The notes: a model not told the origin generated them from the sequence alone. A stretch of 33,918 nt of DNA from Variovorax sp. CF313 (GCF_000282635.1 NZ_AKIW01000008.1:1-33918); one strand, 5' to 3'; positions 7,832 to 18,426 are shown, counted from the stretch's first letter. Program-made: numbers and translations.

Positions 7832-9445
7832 ATGGACCTCGACATCGTCGCGCTATCGCGCCTGCAGTTCGCCGTCACGGCGCTGTATCACTTCCTGTTC
7901 GTGCCGCTGACGCTCGGGCTTTCGATCATTCTCGCGATCATGGAGACGGTCTACGTGATGACCGGTCGCACGATCTGGCGCGACATGACGAAGTTCTGGG
8001 GCGTGCTGTTCGGCATCAACTTCGCAATGGGCGTGGCCACCGGCATCGTGATGGAGTTCCAGTTCGGCATGAACTGGAGCTACTACAGCCACTACGTCGG
8101 TGACATCTTCGGCGCGCCGCTGGCCATCGAGGGGCTCATGGCTTTCTTCATGGAAGCCACCTTCGTCGGGCTGTTCTTCTTCGGCTGGGACAAGCTATCG
8201 AAAGTGGGCCACCTGATCGCGACGTGGGCCGTGGCCATCGGCTCGAACTTCTCGGCGCTGTGGATCCTGATCGCCAACGGCTGGATGCAGAACCCCGTGG
8301 GCGCGGCCTTCAACCCGCAGACCATGCGCATGGAAGTGACCGACTTCGCCGCGGTGCTGACCAACCCCGTGGCGCAGGCCAAGTTCGTGCACACCGTGTC
8401 GGCGGGATACGTGTGCGCGGCCGTGTTCGTGCTCGGCGTGTCGGCCTGGTACGTGCTCAAGGGGCGCCACCTCGAGCTTGCGAAGCGCTCGATGACCGTC
8501 GCGGCCTCCTTCGGCCTGGCCGCGGCGCTGTCGGTCGCTGTGCTCGGCGACGAAAGCGGCTACCTCTCGGGCGAACACCAGAAGATGAAGCTGGCCGCCA
8601 TCGAGGCCATGTGGGAAACGCAGCCCGCGCCCGCCGCCTTCACCGTCATCGGGTTTCCCGACCAGCAGGCGCGCGAGACGCACTACGCCATCCACGTCCC
8701 GGCGGTGATGGGCCTGATCGGCACGCGCTCGCTCGACACCGTGATGCCCGGCATCGACGAACTCGTGAAGCGCGCCGAAGCCCGCATCCGCGAAGGCCTC
8801 AAGGCGTACGACGCGCTGCAGAAGATCCGCGAAGCCGGCGGCACCGGCAAGGTCACGCAAGGCGTGCGCGGCGACTTCGAGGACAACGGCATCAACATGG
8901 GCTACGCGCTGCTGCTCAAGCGCTACGTGGACGACCCGCGCACCGCCACCGACGAGCAGATCGCAAAGGCCGCGTGGGACACCGTGCCGCAAGTGGCGCC
9001 GCTGTTCTGGCTGTTCCGCGTGATGGTGGGCATCGGCATGCTGCTGATCGTGCTGACCGCCACTTTCTTCGTGCTGTCGGCACGCCGCAGGCTGGACCGC
9101 TACCGCTGGCTGCTGAAGCTCGCCGTGTTCGCGATTCCGCTGCCGTGGATTGCCATCGAGTCGGGCTGGCTGGTGGCGGAGTTCGGCCGCCAGCCGTGGG
9201 TGATCGAGGGCGTGCTGCCAACCGCGGTGGCCGTGTCGAACCTCGGCGTGAAGACGCTGCTGCTCACGCTCGCGGGCTTCGTCGCGATCTACAGCACGCT
9301 GCTCGTCATCGAGATGAAGCTGATGCTCAAGGCCATCCGCAAGGGGCCTGAAGCCGAGCACGCGCCCGACGAGGGCGACACCCGCTCGCACGTTCCGCCG
9401 GCGCACGCCGGCGCCGCTGTTGCCACCACCGGGAGCGCCGCATGA
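7832..9445 (+). CDS. cydA: Cytochrome bd ubiquinol oxidase subunit I
   Basis: This 537-residue integral membrane subunit binds hemes b558, b595 and d and oxidises ubiquinol. Residues matching the heme ligands are visible: His20 in TALYHFLFVPLT, His187 in KFVHTVSAGY, and Met398 in FRVMVGIGML. The quinol-binding loop region and the C-terminal EFGRQPWVIEGVLPT motif are typical. A good AAGGAAG ribosome-binding site precedes the ATG at 7832. The oxidase has high O2 affinity and supports respiration at low oxygen or under nitrosative stress. The stop overlaps the cydB start (ATGA). Confidence 0.97.
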   Translation: MDLDIVALSRLQFAVTALYHFLFVPLTLGLSIILAIMETVYVMTGRTIWRDMTKFWGVLFGINFAMGVATGIVMEFQFGMNWSYYSHYVGDIFGAPLAIEGLMAFFMEATFVGLFFFGWDKLSKVGHLIATWAVAIGSNFSALWILIANGWMQNPVGAAFNPQTMRMEVTDFAAVLTNPVAQAKFVHTVSAGYVCAAVFVLGVSAWYVLKGRHLELAKRSMTVAASFGLAAALSVAVLGDESGYLSGEHQKMKLAAIEAMWETQPAPAAFTVIGFPDQQARETHYAIHVPAVMGLIGTRSLDTVMPGIDELVKRAEARIREGLKAYDALQKIREAGGTGKVTQGVRGDFEDNGINMGYALLLKRYVDDPRTATDEQIAKAAWDTVPQVAPLFWLFRVMVGIGMLLIVLTATFFVLSARRRLDRYRWLLKLAVFAIPLPWIAIESGWLVAEFGRQPWVIEGVLPTAVAVSNLGVKTLLLTLAGFVAIYSTLLVIEMKLMLKAIRKGPEAEHAPDEGDTRSHVPPAHAGAAVATTGSAA

Positions 9446-10596
9446 TCCTTCACACACTCCTCGACTACGACACCCTTCGCATCATCTGGTGGCTGCTGAT
9501 CGGCGTGCTGCTGGTGGGCTTCGCCGTGACCGACGGCTTCGACCTGGGCAGCGGCATGCTGCTGCCTTTCGCGGCGCGCAACGACATCGAACGCCGTGTC
9601 GTCATCAACAGCGTGGGCCCGGTGTGGGAAGGCAACCAGGTGTGGCTGATCCTCGGCGGCGGCGCGATCTTCGCGGCGTGGCCGCAGCTGTACGCCGTGT
9701 CGTTCTCGGGCTTCTACCTGGCGATGTTCGTGATTCTCACGGCGCTGATCCTGCGGCCCGTGGCCTTCAAGTTCCGCAGCAAGCGCGAGTCGCCGCAATG
9801 GCGCGCACGCTGGGACGGCGTGCTGTTCTTCAGCGGCTTCGTGCCCGCGCTGATCTGCGGCGTGGCCGTGGGCAACGTGCTGCAGGGCGTGCCGTTCCGC
9901 TTCGGAAGCGACATGCACATCTTCTACGACGGCGGCTTCTTCGGCCTGCTGAATCCGTTCGCCGTCCTGTGCGGGCTGGTGTCGGTGGCGATGCTCGTGA
10001 TGCACGGCGCGTCGTGGCTGCTGCTGAAGACGGCCGGGCCGGTCGCCGAGCGCGCGCGCAGCTACGGCATGGTCGCCGCGGTGCTCACCATCGCGCTGTA
10101 TGCGCTGGCCGGCGTGCTGCTGGCGACGAGCATCGGCGGCTATCGCATCAGCAGCGTGGTCGATGCGATAGGACCGTCGAATCCGATGCTGAAGACTGTC
10201 GAGCTGCACGCCGGTGCGTGGACCGCCAACTACACTGTGCACCCGTGGACATGGGCCGCACCGGCCGCGGGCTTCGTCGGCACGCTGGGTGCGCTGCTCG
10301 GCCTCGCGCTGCGCCGCCCGGTGCTCGCGCTGCTCGCGGCGGCGCTCGGCATCGCCGGCATCATCCTCAGCGTGGGGGCGTCGATGTTCCCGTTCATCCT
10401 GCCGTCGTCGATCGATCCGCGCGCGAGCCTCACGGTGTGGGACTCGTCGTCGAGTCACCTCACGCTGTTCATCATGCTGGTGGTCACGGCCTTCTTCATT
10501 CCCCTGATCGTGGCCTACACCAGCTGGGTCTACCACGTGCTGTGGGGCAAGGTCGACGAACAGGCGATCCGCGACGAGAGCGGTCACGCCTACTGA
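9442..10596 (+). CDS. cydB: Cytochrome bd ubiquinol oxidase subunit II
   Basis: This 384-residue multi-helix partner of CydA has the family hallmarks. The N-terminal IIWWLLIGVLLVGFAVTDGFDLG includes the conserved DGFDLG motif. It is followed by VGPVWEGNQVWLILGGGAIFAAWP and a later RFGSDMHIFYDGG. Translation is probably coupled to cydA through a 4-bp overlap. The length is normal for CydB and the C-terminal YTSWVYHVLWGKV is characteristic. Confidence 0.97.
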   Translation: MILHTLLDYDTLRIIWWLLIGVLLVGFAVTDGFDLGSGMLLPFAARNDIERRVVINSVGPVWEGNQVWLILGGGAIFAAWPQLYAVSFSGFYLAMFVILTALILRPVAFKFRSKRESPQWRARWDGVLFFSGFVPALICGVAVGNVLQGVPFRFGSDMHIFYDGGFFGLLNPFAVLCGLVSVAMLVMHGASWLLLKTAGPVAERARSYGMVAAVLTIALYALAGVLLATSIGGYRISSVVDAIGPSNPMLKTVELHAGAWTANYTVHPWTWAAPAAGFVGTLGALLGLALRRPVLALLAAALGIAGIILSVGASMFPFILPSSIDPRASLTVWDSSSSHLTLFIMLVVTAFFIPLIVAYTSWVYHVLWGKVDEQAIRDESGHAY

Positions 10597-10610
10597 ACGG
10601 AGGAAAAAAG

Positions 10611-10760
10611 ATGTGGTACTTCGCCTGGATCCTCGGTCTGCCGCTGGCAGCCGCTTTCGCCGTACTCAATGCCATGTGGTACGAACTCATGGACGACGAC
10701 GCCATCCGCAGGGAGAAGCTCGAGATGCCCGAAGCGCCGCAGGGGCAGGAGCGGCTTTGA
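10611..10760 (+). CDS. cydX: Cytochrome bd small subunit CydX
   Basis: This 49-residue single-helix protein begins MWYFAWILGLPLAAAFAVLNAMWYE, matching the CydX/YbgT family (N-terminal MWYFxWILG, then a conserved NAMWYE). CydX packs against CydA and stabilises the heme d site. It starts 14 bp after the cydB stop with a strong GGAGG ribosome-binding site. The C-terminal tail is charged and acidic and lies in the cytoplasm. It completes a cydDCABX operon. Confidence 0.93.
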   Translation: MWYFAWILGLPLAAAFAVLNAMWYELMDDDAIRREKLEMPEAPQGQERL

Positions 10761-10868
10761 GAGTCCCTTCACTTTTTGCGGTCAGTCTGGGGGGCGTGCA
10801 CAGGCCACCGGGTACTCCCCTCCGCGAAGGTCCCCCGTCGGCGTGAGCGCCCCCGAACGGCGCCCCCT

Positions 10869-11453
10869 TCAATCCGCCGCGGGCTTCTTCTTCGAGACGC
10901 CGCCCCCCGTGATGCGGTCCTTGAGTGTCAACACCTTCGTCACCGTCGCGCCCATGCCCATGAGCTTCATGGCGGTCTCGGGCGCGAGCCGCTGCACGTC
11001 GTCGAACCATTTCATCAGCCGGTCGATCAGGTCGTGCATCTCGCGCATGCGCTCCTGCGCGTGGCGTTCGGCGTCGCTGGTGGGTGATTCGAGCAGCGCG
11101 TTGCGCAGCATCGAGAGCGTGGGTTCGATCTCGCGGCGGCGGCGCTCCTCGGCCAGCACGCGAAAGATTTCCCACACGTCCGAGGGGGCCTCGAAGTATT
11201 CGCGCCGGTCGCCCGCGTGATGCCGCAGGTGCACCAGCCGCCAGGCCTGCAGTTCCTTCAGGCCCATGCTGACGTTCGAGCGCGAGAACTCGAGCAGCTC
11301 GGCGATCTCGTCGGCGTTGAGCGCGCGCTCCGACAGGAAGATCAGCGCATAGATCTGCCCGACGGTGCGGTTGATGCCCCACTTGCTGCCCATCTCGCCG
11401 AAATGCGCGACGAACTGGCGGTTGAGGGGAGGGAGGTCGGAGGAGGTGGCCAT
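10869..11453 (-). CDS. GbsR/MarR-family transcriptional regulator
   Basis: This 194-residue predicted DNA-binding protein has a winged-helix region, ALNADEIAELLEFSRSNVSMGLKELQAWRLV, typical of the GbsR/MarR group. It is preceded by FGEMGSKWGINRTVGQIYALIFLSE. The C-terminal half is helical and charged and probably mediates dimerisation; the last residues are KKKPAAD. The gene is convergent with the cyd operon and ends about 110 bp from cydX. That position suggests a role in cyd control, which is inference. No clear ribosome-binding site precedes the ATG at 11453. Confidence 0.85.
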   Translation of the reverse strand: MATSSDLPPLNRQFVAHFGEMGSKWGINRTVGQIYALIFLSERALNADEIAELLEFSRSNVSMGLKELQAWRLVHLRHHAGDRREYFEAPSDVWEIFRVLAEERRRREIEPTLSMLRNALLESPTSDAERHAQERMREMHDLIDRLMKWFDDVQRLAPETAMKLMGMGATVTKVLTLKDRITGGGVSKKKPAAD

Positions 11454-11547
11454 GCCCGAATTGTCGCGCCGGATTGCTGGAATTCCGGGACGTTCTGAAA
11501 ACTCAGTCCGGTTGCGCCGCCGCGGTCCTTCGGTCCGGCCCCTGCGC

Positions 11548-12474
11548 TCAAGCCTTCTTCTTGAACAGCTTCGCGATGCCCCACAGCGCCGCACCGCCCG
11601 CCACCACGGCCAGCTTTGCGAACTTGGCCAGGAAGGCCAGCGCAATCGCGAACAGGCCCAGTTTCTTCACCGCAACGCCGGCCACCAGCGCGGCCAGGCC
11701 GTAGGCGGCGACCTTGTCGGTCGATGAATTGAAGTCCGCGTACTTCTTGCCGTCGTCGTACTGGATTGCGGCCAGCAGCTTGCTGGCGTCGGGCTTGTAT
11801 TTGTCGAGGTCCTTGGCGTTGGTGATGAGGTTCAGGCTCAGGTAGCCGTCGCGGCCCAGCGCGTAGGTGTTGTAGTTGACGCCTTGGCTGCCGTCGGTGT
11901 TGCCCTTGCGCTGGGACAGGGCCGACCACACGAGGCGGTGCGATGCGGCTTCGTACTGCGGCTTCTGCGCCCAGCCCGTCACCTCGATGGCGGGGATGCC
12001 GCGCTTGGCGCGCTCCTCGTTCGCGGCTTCGGTGCCTTCCTTCAGGCTCTTGAGCAGGTCGTCGGCGTTCCAGTCCTTCGCATCGTCGTCCTTGATATAG
12101 CCCTCTTTCACGAACTTCACGACGGCCATCCAGTCGGCATCGTCGGCGGGGAAGATCGCGCCGACGAAGGTGTCGTCGGTGCGGTTGCCCATGCTGCGCA
12201 TCAACTGCGCGGCGGCGGGCGTCGGCACCCACACATAGCCCGCGGGCAGCTGAAGGTGGGCCTGGTCGCGCAGCACGATGTCGGCGGGGCCGGCCTTCTG
12301 CACGGCCTTGGCAGCCTTGAAGGCGGCGTCCTGCTCGGCCTCCAGCGAACTGGCGGTCGAAGCGGGGGTGGACGGGGTGGTGCCGGTCGGCGATGCGGCG
12401 TGGCCGGTGTGGGCCACGAAAGCGGCGCACGCGAGCAGCACGCCGGCTGTCAGGCGGGTGGTTTGAATACGCAA
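11548..12474 (-). CDS. DUF2167-family membrane-anchored exported protein
   Basis: This 308-residue protein has an N-terminal signal peptide (LTAGVLLACAAFVAHTGHA, cleavage near AHA/ASP). A globular part follows with LPAGYVWVPTPAAAQLMRSMGN and DDADWMAVVKFVKEGYIKDDDAKDWNADDLL, which matches DUF2167. The C-terminus has one or two hydrophobic helices (AAYGLAALVAGVAVKKLGLFA and a following AALWGIAKLFKKK) ending in a lysine cluster. The start codon is TTG, backed by GAGGAGAG about 8 bp upstream. The function of the family is unknown; the layout suggests a periplasmic domain held to the inner membrane. Confidence 0.78.
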   Translation of the reverse strand: MRIQTTRLTAGVLLACAAFVAHTGHAASPTGTTPSTPASTASSLEAEQDAAFKAAKAVQKAGPADIVLRDQAHLQLPAGYVWVPTPAAAQLMRSMGNRTDDTFVGAIFPADDADWMAVVKFVKEGYIKDDDAKDWNADDLLKSLKEGTEAANEERAKRGIPAIEVTGWAQKPQYEAASHRLVWSALSQRKGNTDGSQGVNYNTYALGRDGYLSLNLITNAKDLDKYKPDASKLLAAIQYDDGKKYADFNSSTDKVAAYGLAALVAGVAVKKLGLFAIALAFLAKFAKLAVVAGGAALWGIAKLFKKKA

Positions 12475-12526
12475 GTTCTCTCTCCTCGGTTGTTGTATGT
12501 CTGGTGAGCCGGGAGAGTTTAAAGAA

Positions 12527-13213
12527 CTAGGTGTCGCTCCACTTCCTCAGCAGGTTGTGGTACGTGCCTACGAGCGTGCGGCGCGCCGATTCGTCGGCGC
12601 CGCTCTGGTTGAGCCGCTGGATCGCGTTGTCCATGTCGAACAGCAGCGCGCGGTCGCCCGCGTCGCGCACGAGGCTCTGCACCCAGAAGAAACACGCGAC
12701 GCGCACGCCGCGCGTGATGGGCGTCACCTGATGCAGGCTGGTGGCGGGGTAAAGCACCATGTCGCCGGCCGCGAGCTTCACGGTCTGCATGCCGTGCGTG
12801 TCTTCCATCTGCAGCTCGCCGCCGTCGTAGCTGTCGGCGTCCGACAAAAACAGCGTGGCCGACAGGTCGGTGCGCAGCTTGCGGCCGGTGCGCGGGTCGA
12901 TGCGTACGCCGCCGTCCACGTGCAGGCCGAAGCGCATGCCTTCGCTGTAGCGGTTGAACATCGGCGGGTACAGCAGGTTCGGCAGCGCCGCGCTGATGAA
13001 GGTCGGGTGGCGTTCGAGCGCGCTCGCCACGATGGACTGGCATTCGTGCGCCACCGCCGAGCCTTCGTCGATCTGCTGGTTGAACTTGACCGGCGCGCCC
13101 TGGTGGCCCGCGGTGACTCGGCCGTCGACCCACGCATCGCCGGCCGCATCGAGGCGCGCGCGGACCGCCGCAAGCGCTTCGCGGTCCAGGATGCCGGGAA
13201 TGCAGACCAGCAT
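12527..13213 (-). CDS. piuC: Fe(II)/2-oxoglutarate-dependent PKHD-type hydroxylase (PiuC/YbiX family)
   Basis: This 228-residue cupin-fold dioxygenase has the iron facial triad His98-x-Asp100 (FGLHVDGG) and His161 (SLHQVTP). Arg171 is placed to bind 2-oxoglutarate. Length and motifs match the PiuC/YbiX family. In many proteobacteria that family sits beside a catecholate siderophore receptor (piuA-piuC, fiu-ybiX), the same arrangement as here. The gene starts 26 bp after the TonB receptor stop and is probably cotranscribed and iron-regulated. Its natural substrate is not established. Confidence 0.92.
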   Translation of the reverse strand: MLVCIPGILDREALAAVRARLDAAGDAWVDGRVTAGHQGAPVKFNQQIDEGSAVAHECQSIVASALERHPTFISAALPNLLYPPMFNRYSEGMRFGLHVDGGVRIDPRTGRKLRTDLSATLFLSDADSYDGGELQMEDTHGMQTVKLAAGDMVLYPATSLHQVTPITRGVRVACFFWVQSLVRDAGDRALLFDMDNAIQRLNQSGADESARRTLVGTYHNLLRKWSDT

Positions 13214-13239
13214 GGCGAATCGTCTTCTTCTTCAGGGCC

Positions 13240-15540
13240 TCAAAGGCGGTAGGTGAGCGACAGCGTGGCGGCGCGGCCCGAGCCCGGCACTGCACGGCCG
13301 CCGTCGGAGGGGATCAGCGCGTCGTAGTAGTAGCGGTTGGCCAGGTTGAACAGGTTCAGCCGGATGTCGTACTTGGGCTGATGGTAAGCCACCATCGCGT
13401 CGAGGCGCGCGTAGCCGCCGACCTGCACGAGGTTGGTGTTGTTCGCGAAGCGCTTCGCGCTGTAGGTGGTGCCGCCGCCGATCTCCCATTCGGGCGTGAT
13501 GGCGTAGGTGGCCCACAGGCTGGCCGCGTCCTTCGGCGTGTTGGCGGGCGTCTTGCCGAGCGTGCCGGGCGCGATGCCGTTGACGATGGTGGCATCCAGG
13601 TGCGTGTAGGCGCCGAACAGCTGAAGCTTGTCGGTCACCCGGCCCGCGACACCGGCGCGCGCGCCGTTCACGCGCACCGTGCCGGTCGCGCTGTAGGTGC
13701 CGTCGCTGTTCTGCGAGCGCGCGTTGGTCTGGGTGATCTGGAAGGCGGCCGCTGTCAGCGAGAGGTTGCCGTCGTTCAGGTCCCACTTGCCGCCGAGTTC
13801 GTAGGCCTTGTTCTTCTGCGGCGGCAGCGGCTGCGTGGCACCCGTGGTGGCGACGAGCTGTTCGAGCGAGGGGTTGAACGAGGTGCTGTACGACACGTAG
13901 TACGACTGCGAGGGCGTGGGCTGCCAGATCGCGCCGGCGCGCACGCTGGTGAAGTCGACGGTCTGGCTTTCGCTGCCGAGCGTGGTCGCGGTCGGGATGC
14001 TGTTGTAGACGCTTGCGCGGTAGTGGTCCTGCCGCACGCCGGCCACCAGTTTCCATTGGGGGCTCAGCTCGATGGTGTCGTTGACGTAGCCGGCCACCGT
14101 GGTGGCGCTCGCGGTGGCGAGGTTGCCGCGCAGGCTGGGCGCGGTGCTCGGCGTGTTGCCCTGGTACGGCGCGAGCAGCGGCGAGCATGTCGCGTAGCCG
14201 CTGGTGCCGCCCACCGGGTTCAGCGCCACGCCGTTGCAGGTGCCGTTGCGGTAGTAGGTCTGGTTGTCGTAGGTGTCGTGGCCCAGTTCCAGGCCCGCGA
14301 GCAGGGTGTGCTTGACCGAGCCGGTGGTGAACTTCGTGTTGAGCTCGGTCAGGTTGAACAGCGACTTGTCGTGGATCGTGCGGTCATGGCTTTGCTGGCG
14401 CACCCACAGGCTGCTCAGCGGCAGCGACGAGAACGCGGCCGCGGGCGCGGCCGTGGTGCCGGTGGACAGGGGCGTGAACACGCCCTTGGTCGACAGGGTG
14501 CCGATGCCCTGCGGCGCGGTCTCGCGTGCGTCGGTGGTCACGTCGTTGTACTGCGTCTGGTTGCGGATCGACGTGTCGGGGGTGAGCTTGTGCTGCACCA
14601 CGGCGCTGAAGGCCTGGATGTCGGAGATCGTGCGGTCGTCGCTGAAACCGTAGGCCGTGTCGCGGTCGACCTTGGCTGGGCGGCCGTTGAGTGGCGGCAC
14701 GCCGTAGTCGGGCTGGTCGCGGTTGTGCTGCACCAGCGCCGAGAGCGTGACCTGCGTCGGCGTGTTGATGCCGAACTTCAGCGAGGCGTCGAGGCCGAAG
14801 TCCTTCAGCTTCGTCTGTTCGCGCGTGCTGGCGTCGCCCTGCTGGCCCATGGCCGCGATGCGGAAGGCCGAGGTGTCGGACAGCGGGCGGTTGACGTCGA
14901 TCGTCGAGCGTACGAGGCCCGTGGTGCTGGCCGACACCGAGACCTCGCCCGCGGGCGTGAGCGAAGGCTTCTTCGTGACCTGGTTGATCACGCCGCCGGT
15001 GGAGCCGCGGCCGAACAGCATCGACGAGGGGCCCATCAGCACCTCGACCGATTCGAGCGCGAAGGTGTCGCGGTAGTACTGGGCGCGGTCGCGTGCGCCG
15101 TCGAGGTAGATGTCGGTACGCGCCGAGAAGCCGTTGAGGTTGATGTTGGTGCCGATCTGCCCGCCTTCGGCGCCGCCGATGGTCAGGCCCGGCACGTTGC
15201 GCAGCGCGCTCGCGAGCGAGGTGGCGCCTTGCGACTGCATCACGGCCTGGTTGATGACGGTGACGGACTGCGGCGCATCGCGCAGGTCGGCCGGCAGGCG
15301 GTTGAGCGAGGCAGGGTTGGCGCCGAAGCCTGTCTTGTCCTGCGCATCCTGGACCTGCACTTCGCGCAGCGTGGTGGGCACGGAGGTGCCGGCAGCGGGC
15401 GAGGGCTTGGGGGCGGGCGAGGACGCGGCGGGCTGCGCGACCTGTTGAGCGAACGCCGTGGGGAGGGAGGAAGCGCACAGGCCGATCAGGGCCAGTGCGA
15501 CGGGCGTGCGGCGACGCATCGAGCGGGTGGGGGGAGTCAT
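13240..15540 (-). CDS. TonB-dependent siderophore receptor (PiuA/Fiu-like)
   Basis: This 766-residue outer-membrane receptor has a signal peptide (RTPVALALIGLCASSLPTAFA) and a TonB-box-like LREVQVQD. The plug domain runs from LRDAPQSVTVINQAVMQSQG to VLMGPSSMLFGRGSTGGVINQV. A long series of beta strands follows, ending LSLTYRL. Pairing with a PiuC-type hydroxylase points to catecholate or related siderophore uptake, by analogy with PiuA and Fiu. The start at 15540 is chosen for its position before the signal peptide and a weak GAAGG ribosome-binding site; an open upstream extension of 20 codons is less likely. Confidence 0.93.
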   Translation of the reverse strand: MTPPTRSMRRRTPVALALIGLCASSLPTAFAQQVAQPAASSPAPKPSPAAGTSVPTTLREVQVQDAQDKTGFGANPASLNRLPADLRDAPQSVTVINQAVMQSQGATSLASALRNVPGLTIGGAEGGQIGTNINLNGFSARTDIYLDGARDRAQYYRDTFALESVEVLMGPSSMLFGRGSTGGVINQVTKKPSLTPAGEVSVSASTTGLVRSTIDVNRPLSDTSAFRIAAMGQQGDASTREQTKLKDFGLDASLKFGINTPTQVTLSALVQHNRDQPDYGVPPLNGRPAKVDRDTAYGFSDDRTISDIQAFSAVVQHKLTPDTSIRNQTQYNDVTTDARETAPQGIGTLSTKGVFTPLSTGTTAAPAAAFSSLPLSSLWVRQQSHDRTIHDKSLFNLTELNTKFTTGSVKHTLLAGLELGHDTYDNQTYYRNGTCNGVALNPVGGTSGYATCSPLLAPYQGNTPSTAPSLRGNLATASATTVAGYVNDTIELSPQWKLVAGVRQDHYRASVYNSIPTATTLGSESQTVDFTSVRAGAIWQPTPSQSYYVSYSTSFNPSLEQLVATTGATQPLPPQKNKAYELGGKWDLNDGNLSLTAAAFQITQTNARSQNSDGTYSATGTVRVNGARAGVAGRVTDKLQLFGAYTHLDATIVNGIAPGTLGKTPANTPKDAASLWATYAITPEWEIGGGTTYSAKRFANNTNLVQVGGYARLDAMVAYHQPKYDIRLNLFNLANRYYYDALIPSDGGRAVPGSGRAATLSLTYRL

Positions 15541-15590
15541 CGTGGAGCCTTCGAGAGGACGCAAACAAAAGCGTCGGCCGGGATTCTGAC

Positions 15591-15609
15591 TGCGAATCAC
15601 TCTTGTTTG
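15591..15609 (-). promoter_or_regulatory. Possible Fur box upstream of the siderophore receptor
   Basis: TGCGAATCACTCTTGTTTG lies about 50 bp upstream of the receptor start. Its left half TGCGAAT matches a common beta-proteobacterial Fur half-site; the right half is degenerate. Iron control of a receptor/piuC pair is expected, but the site itself is weak. Confidence 0.3.
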
Positions 15610-15724
15610 ACACTTTCCTCGCCCGATGTTTGGCCGAGGAGACAGCCCCGCCGTCTTTACGTGCGAGGTCAGGTTGGAGACAGGTTATTTGGAGTAAAAG
15701 CCGCCCGCCGGTGGCCGTGCGACT

Positions 15725-16147
15725 CTACTTCCAGGGCGTCGGCGGCGGAATCTCGCACACCGGCTCCACGTCGACGCTCTTGAAGTCCGCCGGCGAGACG
15801 ATTTCCAGGTACTCCATGTCCGGCGAGTAGTCGAACAGGAAGTGCCGGATGCCTGGCCGCTGGTGCACCACGTCGCCGGCCTCGACCAGCGTTTCCTTGT
15901 CCTCGTACATGAAGCGGGCCCAGCCCTTGACCATGATCACGATCTGGAAGTCCGCCTCATGGCGGTGCCAGCCCGTGCCCGTTTCCGGTGCCATGTTGGC
16001 CTTGACCAGATGCGCGATCACCTTGCCGTTGGTGGCTTCGGCGATACCCAGGTCGCGGTAGAGAAAAAAGTCACGCAAACCACCCGATACGAACTCGGTG
16101 TCACCGGGCTTCACATGGGAGAACTGGGTGGCGGTACGGTCCGGCAT
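15725..16147 (-). CDS. Cupin-domain protein
   Basis: This 140-residue single-domain cupin has the metal-binding motif 1, GTGWHRHEADFQIVIMVKG, with the two histidines and downstream Glu. Motif 2 follows in VEAGDVVHQRPGIRHFLFDYS. The protein ends IPPPTPWK. A strong GAAGGAG ribosome-binding site precedes the ATG at 16147; a longer in-frame extension is not supported. The function is unknown; such small cupins may be dioxygenases, isomerases or sensors. A perfect palindrome lies 25 bp upstream and may be its operator. Confidence 0.8.
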   Translation of the reverse strand: MPDRTATQFSHVKPGDTEFVSGGLRDFFLYRDLGIAEATNGKVIAHLVKANMAPETGTGWHRHEADFQIVIMVKGWARFMYEDKETLVEAGDVVHQRPGIRHFLFDYSPDMEYLEIVSPADFKSVDVEPVCEIPPPTPWK

Positions 16148-16171
16148 GGGGCGCTCCTTCGCAGGTGATGG

Positions 16172-16188
16172 GTGTTGCGGTGCAACAC
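16172..16188 (-). promoter_or_regulatory. Perfect 7-bp palindrome upstream of the cupin gene
   Basis: GTGTTGC (16172-16178), spacer GGT, GCAACAC (16182-16188). It sits between the prolyl aminopeptidase stop and the cupin start. It resembles an operator dyad of a TetR- or LacI-type regulator. With a 3-nt loop and no T tract it is a poor terminator. The regulator is not identifiable in this window. Confidence 0.4.
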
Positions 16189-16226
16189 GCATAAAGCGTT
16201 CCCAGGTCGGGCCGGCCAGGCGCGAT

Positions 16227-17790
<1,564 letters not shown>

Positions 17791-18240
17791 AGCGCTGGTT
17801 CGGGCCCGCGGAGATCGTCTCGGTCCCCATCGCCGAGGTCGACCTGCGCGTGGGCGGCCGCTTCCGCGTGGCCATGCTGGCGGCCGACGGTGAAACGCAC
17901 GACGTGAGCGGCACCTACCTCGAGGTGGTGCCCCATCGCAAGCTGGTCTTCAGCTGGGCATGGCGCAGCACGCCGGAGCGCGAGTCGCGCGTCACCGTGC
18001 GCATCGAACCCGATGCCGAGGGCTGCGAACTGGTGTTGCTGCACGAACAGTTCTTCGACAAGGCCGCGCGCGACAGCCACACCCACGGTTGGACCGGCGC
18101 TCTCGCCAAGCTCGAAGGCTGGCTGCTGCCGCCAGCGTGAAGCGCGTGCACCCGAAGCCCCGGGTGGCGCCGCATTGCCGCAGCGATGACGAAACCCCAT
18201 ACTGGGGCTTCCACGACGCGATGGATTACCGGAGCCTCCC

Positions 18241-18426
18241 ATGAGCAATGAACTGCGCAAGAAGCTGCACGACCTGGCCGAACTCTGCGACAACACCTCC
18301 GACCCGCAGACCAAGGCCATCATCGAGGCGATCCGGCTCCAGACGGCCGTGCTGAACGAACGGCTGTTTTCCATCGAGCTGCAGGTGGGCGCGCTGACCA
18401 AGCGCATGGAAAACACGACCGACTGA
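18241..18426 (+). CDS. Small helical protein of unknown function
   Basis: This 61-residue protein is acidic/basic mixed and predicted mostly helical. It contains [31 protein letters not shown], which has a heptad-like hydrophobic pattern suggesting a coiled coil. GGAG sits 6 bp before the ATG. It lies between an SRPBCC gene and aroC. No family is recognised; coding potential is supported by the ribosome-binding site, codon use and a plausible protein. Confidence 0.6.
   Translation: MSNELRKKLHDLAELCDNTSDPQTKAIIEAIRLQTAVLNERLFSIELQVGALTKRMENTTD

Noticed and set aside
11489..11510. CTGAAAACTCAG near the GbsR start as a copy of the cyd operator
   Set aside because: It is CTGA-N4-TCAG, whereas the cyd dyad is CAGTA-N2-TACTG; only one half-site is similar.
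15541..15600. Upstream 20-codon extension of the TonB receptor
   Set aside because: It would bury the signal peptide behind a non-conserved stretch and covers the candidate Fur site.
13381..15783. 800-codon plus-strand frame opposite the TonB receptor
   Set aside because: Product is Arg/Gly/Val-rich with no domain, while the opposite strand encodes a complete receptor.
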